Origin: Bacteroidota bacterium
Lineage (GTDB): Bacteria; Bacteroidota; Ignavibacteria; T3Sed10-11
DNA length: 7,986 nucleotides
NCBI GenBank assembly: GCA_007128495.1
Contig: SKXH01000071.1
Location: 1-7,986 of the forward strand
Reading direction: 5' to 3'
Position numbers and translations under genes: made by a program. Positions 6,599 to 7,986 of this stretch are shown here, piece after piece. Under the pieces are notes generated by a model. The model had not been told where the DNA came from. It made no database searches and worked only from the letters and a program-made list of their open reading frames with translations. Positions within the stretch are counted from its first letter, which is position 1; the number at the start of each line of letters is the position of its first letter.

Positions 6599-6606
6599 AA
6601 GGAGGT
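6599..6606 (+). promoter_or_regulatory. Shine-Dalgarno that decides the start of the third sHSP gene
   Basis: AAGGAGGT has its GGAGG core at 6601-6605, 8 bases before ATG 6614. An in-frame GTG at 6605 lies inside this element and so cannot be the start; the longer reading beginning there should be discarded. Confidence 0.85.
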
Positions 6607-6613
6607 GTCAACT

Positions 6614-7075
6614 ATGGCTTTAACACGTTGGAATCCCACAAGCGATCTTAGCACAGGTCTCTTTGATATGCAGCGTGATATGAACCGGATGTTTGATACC
6701 TTCTTCCGTGGCGGTATGCAGGACGAAGGGAATTACTATCGCACCGGCTGGACACCGGCAATCGATATAGCTGAATATGAGCGGGAGTACCGGGTACGGG
6801 TAGAATTACCGGGTGTCAGCAAGGACGATGTACGAATCACGATGCAGGGCAACATCCTCACGATCCGGGGCGAGAAAAAGCAGCATGAGGATCCGAAAGA
6901 CCTGAACCTGCATCGTAGTGAGCGTTGGTTCGGCACATTCCAGCGTTCATTCACATTGCCGACAACCGTTCAAAGCGATAAAATCGAGGCAAGCTATGAG
7001 AACGGTATACTGACCATCACGTGCCCGAAAGCTGAGGAAGCAATTCCGAAGTCGATCGACGTGAAGGTCAAGTAA
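6614..7075 (+). CDS. Small heat shock protein, Hsp20/alpha-crystallin family (paralogue 3, classical type)
   Basis: A 153-residue class A-like bacterial sHSP. The N-terminus MALTRWNP, followed by DMQRDMNRMFDTFF (18-31), is the common amphipathic arm of the widespread bacterial Hsp20 type. The alpha-crystallin domain runs from about TPAIDIAEYEREYRVRVELPGV (47-68) to about 140. It includes the RWFGTFQRSFTLP block (104-116) and the motif ASYENGIL (126-133). The C-terminal I-x-I/V motif is Ile148-Asp-Val150. A hand count of 6781-6840 gives about 57% GC, well above paralogue 1. This hints at a different history or at codon selection for high expression. It sits 43 bases after paralogue 2, and an intrinsic terminator lies about 45 bases downstream. 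Confidence 0.95.
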   Translation: MALTRWNPTSDLSTGLFDMQRDMNRMFDTFFRGGMQDEGNYYRTGWTPAIDIAEYEREYRVRVELPGVSKDDVRITMQGNILTIRGEKKQHEDPKDLNLHRSERWFGTFQRSFTLPTTVQSDKIEASYENGILTITCPKAEEAIPKSIDVKVK

Positions 7076-7083
7076 TTCTATTC

Positions 7084-7103
7084 GCCTCCTCTTAGGGGGA
7101 GGC
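7084..7103 (+). other. 3' UTR hairpin with an anti-Shine-Dalgarno arm
   Basis: This 20-base element can fold into an 8-bp stem (GCCTCCTC with GGGGAGGC, including one G-U pair) and a 4-base TTAG loop. No U-tract follows, so it is not itself a terminator. Its left arm and loop (7085-7095, CCTCCTCTTAG) are the exact reverse complement of 5694-5704 around the first sHSP ribosome-binding site. A small CTCA-TAT-TGAG hairpin (7105-7115) follows. Confidence 0.5.
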
Positions 7104-7120
7104 CCTCATATTGAGTTTTA

Positions 7121-7149
7121 AAAAAAGCCCCGGTGAGCGGGGCTTTTTT
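7121..7149. terminator. Bidirectional intrinsic terminator between the sHSP cassette and the serine hydrolase gene
   Basis: A run of A (7121-7126) and GCCCCG (7127-7132), a 5-base loop GTGAG, then CGGGGC (7138-7143) and six T (7144-7149) make a 6-bp GC stem extended by A-T pairs to 12 bp. Read rightward it ends the sHSP transcript about 45 bases after the last stop. Read leftward it lies 9 bases after the hydrolase stop and gives a U-tract of seven. It therefore serves both converging units. Confidence 0.93.
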
Positions 7150-7158
7150 AATGTAATT

Positions 7159-7986
7159 TCATTCCCCCACAAACAACCTGCAAATCTCTTTCGCAAGCTC
7201 AAGGTGCTCTACGCCCCTTGTATTGGCAAGCGATGCATATATCAATCCGTCATCCGGATAGAAGAAAAGAACTCCGCCGCCTCCCATTGCACCGCCTGTA
7301 TGCCAGACAATACGTTTACCGTTTTCCTCATCCTCACCGACACGCCATCCGAGTGCGTAATTCAATGTATCGCCTTCATTTGTCATCTGCGGTGTAAACA
7401 TTGTTTCAACTGATGAAGGTTGAATGATATCTCCTTGAAGTAGCTGTGAAGCAAAATGAACAAGATCTTCCGCTGTTGCCACCAAACCGCCTCCGGCCCA
7501 TTTGTTGCTATTATCAACGTACGGAGCATTATATATATCTTCATCCTGCGTGATGTAAAAAGAAGCGAGATTAGGAATGATCATCTCGGATTTTTCAGCC
7601 GCAAGCGTATTTAACTCATGCGGGAGGGTGATCCTCTTTTCAAGCAGCTCAAGAAGCGGAGTACGGGCAGCCGCCTCGATGACGGCACTTGCAAGCGTAT
7701 ATCCGTATGTTGAATATGAATATTCATCTCCCGGATTAAATAGCAGCGTATCGTCGGCGAAGGTTGCAAGTGGGGTTAAAATTGACCGGTACCTTCTGCT
7801 GCTTAAAAATTCATCTCCCCGGTAATGACGAATACCCGAAGTGTGGGAAAGAAGATATCTCGTGGTGATCTCTCCGCGTTTTTCGGGATAGATGGGTAAA
7901 TAATCCTGGATCGGAGCATCAAGATCAAGATCGTCCATCTCAACGAGCATCATTGCCAAGACGGATGCAAATGGTTTCGATATCGA
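7159..7986 (-). CDS. LACTB-like serine hydrolase, class C beta-lactamase superfamily (5' end missing)
   Basis: The reading frame is open to the right window edge, and 275 C-terminal residues are visible. The first four visible residues are S-I-S-K, the SxxK motif with the catalytic Ser and general-base Lys (codons at 7984-7986 and 7975-7977). The N-terminal part, probably with any signal peptide or lipobox, lies outside the window. Next come LLSHTSGIRHY (about 45-55), the second motif as Tyr-Ser-Thr in YSYSTYGYTLASAVIE (Tyr91), AGGGLVATAEDL (about 164-175), and the HTGG motif (229-232), equivalent to KTG. Y-S-T-x-G-Y together with HTGGAxG resembles LACTB-type hydrolases more than AmpC (Y-x-N/KTG). 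A peptidase or esterase role is therefore likelier than antibiotic resistance. The substrate is not predictable. No true start lies inside the window; the TTG at 7957-7959 is inside the domain. Confidence 0.9.
   Translation of the reverse strand, partial: SISKPFASVLAMMLVEMDDLDLDAPIQDYLPIYPEKRGEITTRYLLSHTSGIRHYRGDEFLSSRRYRSILTPLATFADDTLLFNPGDEYSYSTYGYTLASAVIEAAARTPLLELLEKRITLPHELNTLAAEKSEMIIPNLASFYITQDEDIYNAPYVDNSNKWAGGGLVATAEDLVHFASQLLQGDIIQPSSVETMFTPQMTNEGDTLNYALGWRVGEDEENGKRIVWHTGGAMGGGGVLFFYPDDGLIYASLANTRGVEHLELAKEICRLFVGE

Noticed and set aside
6605..6613. A GTG start giving the third sHSP three extra N-terminal residues
   Set aside because: The GTG lies within the Shine-Dalgarno itself; the ATG at 6614 has ideal spacing and gives the family-typical MALTRWNP start.
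7957..7959. A TTG start for the serine hydrolase
   Set aside because: The frame stays open to the window edge and the upstream codons encode the SxxK catalytic motif, so the gene must start outside the window.

Overview
The window carries two divergently oriented gene groups and the edge of a third gene. Positions 1-5381 are a minus-strand histidine biosynthesis operon, transcribed right to left. It starts with a small TrpR/YerC-family regulator (5094-5381), followed by hisG, hisD, hisC, bifunctional hisB, hisH and the first 31 codons of hisA, which runs off the left edge. The gene order hisG-D-C-B-H-A matches the well-known enterobacterial order. The last four junctions overlap by 4 to 7 bases, and hisG and hisD are 6 bases apart.

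On the plus strand, 5713-7075 is a three-gene cassette of small heat shock proteins (Hsp20/alpha-crystallin family). Upstream of it is a textbook sigma-54 promoter (TGGCAC-N5-TTGCT, 5632-5647). A strong intrinsic terminator that can work in both directions (7121-7149) closes it. To the right, on the minus strand, lies most of a LACTB-like serine hydrolase of the class C beta-lactamase superfamily. The window edge cuts it exactly at its SxxK catalytic motif.

The two most informative non-coding signals are regulatory. First, two near-identical 18-bp palindromes (15/18 identical) sit directly in front of the start codons of hisG (5009-5026) and of the TrpR-like gene (5384-5401). This suggests that the small regulator controls both itself and the his operon. 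Second, the sigma-54 element in front of the sHSP cassette implies control by an enhancer-binding activator rather than by a classical heat-shock sigma factor or CIRCE/HrcA. In addition, the Shine-Dalgarno region of the first sHSP gene is perfectly complementary over 11 bases to a hairpin arm in the operon's 3' untranslated region.

The organism is a bacterium of moderate GC content. Bifunctional HisB, the his gene order, a LACTB-like hydrolase and sigma-54 would fit a member of the FCB assemblage (Bacteroidota/Ignavibacteriota and relatives). Canonical Shine-Dalgarno sequences on several genes argue against a typical Bacteroidia member. This placement is a guess from gene style, not a demonstration. 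Gene content is mostly ordinary housekeeping and stress genes; the novelty, if any, is in the regulation.
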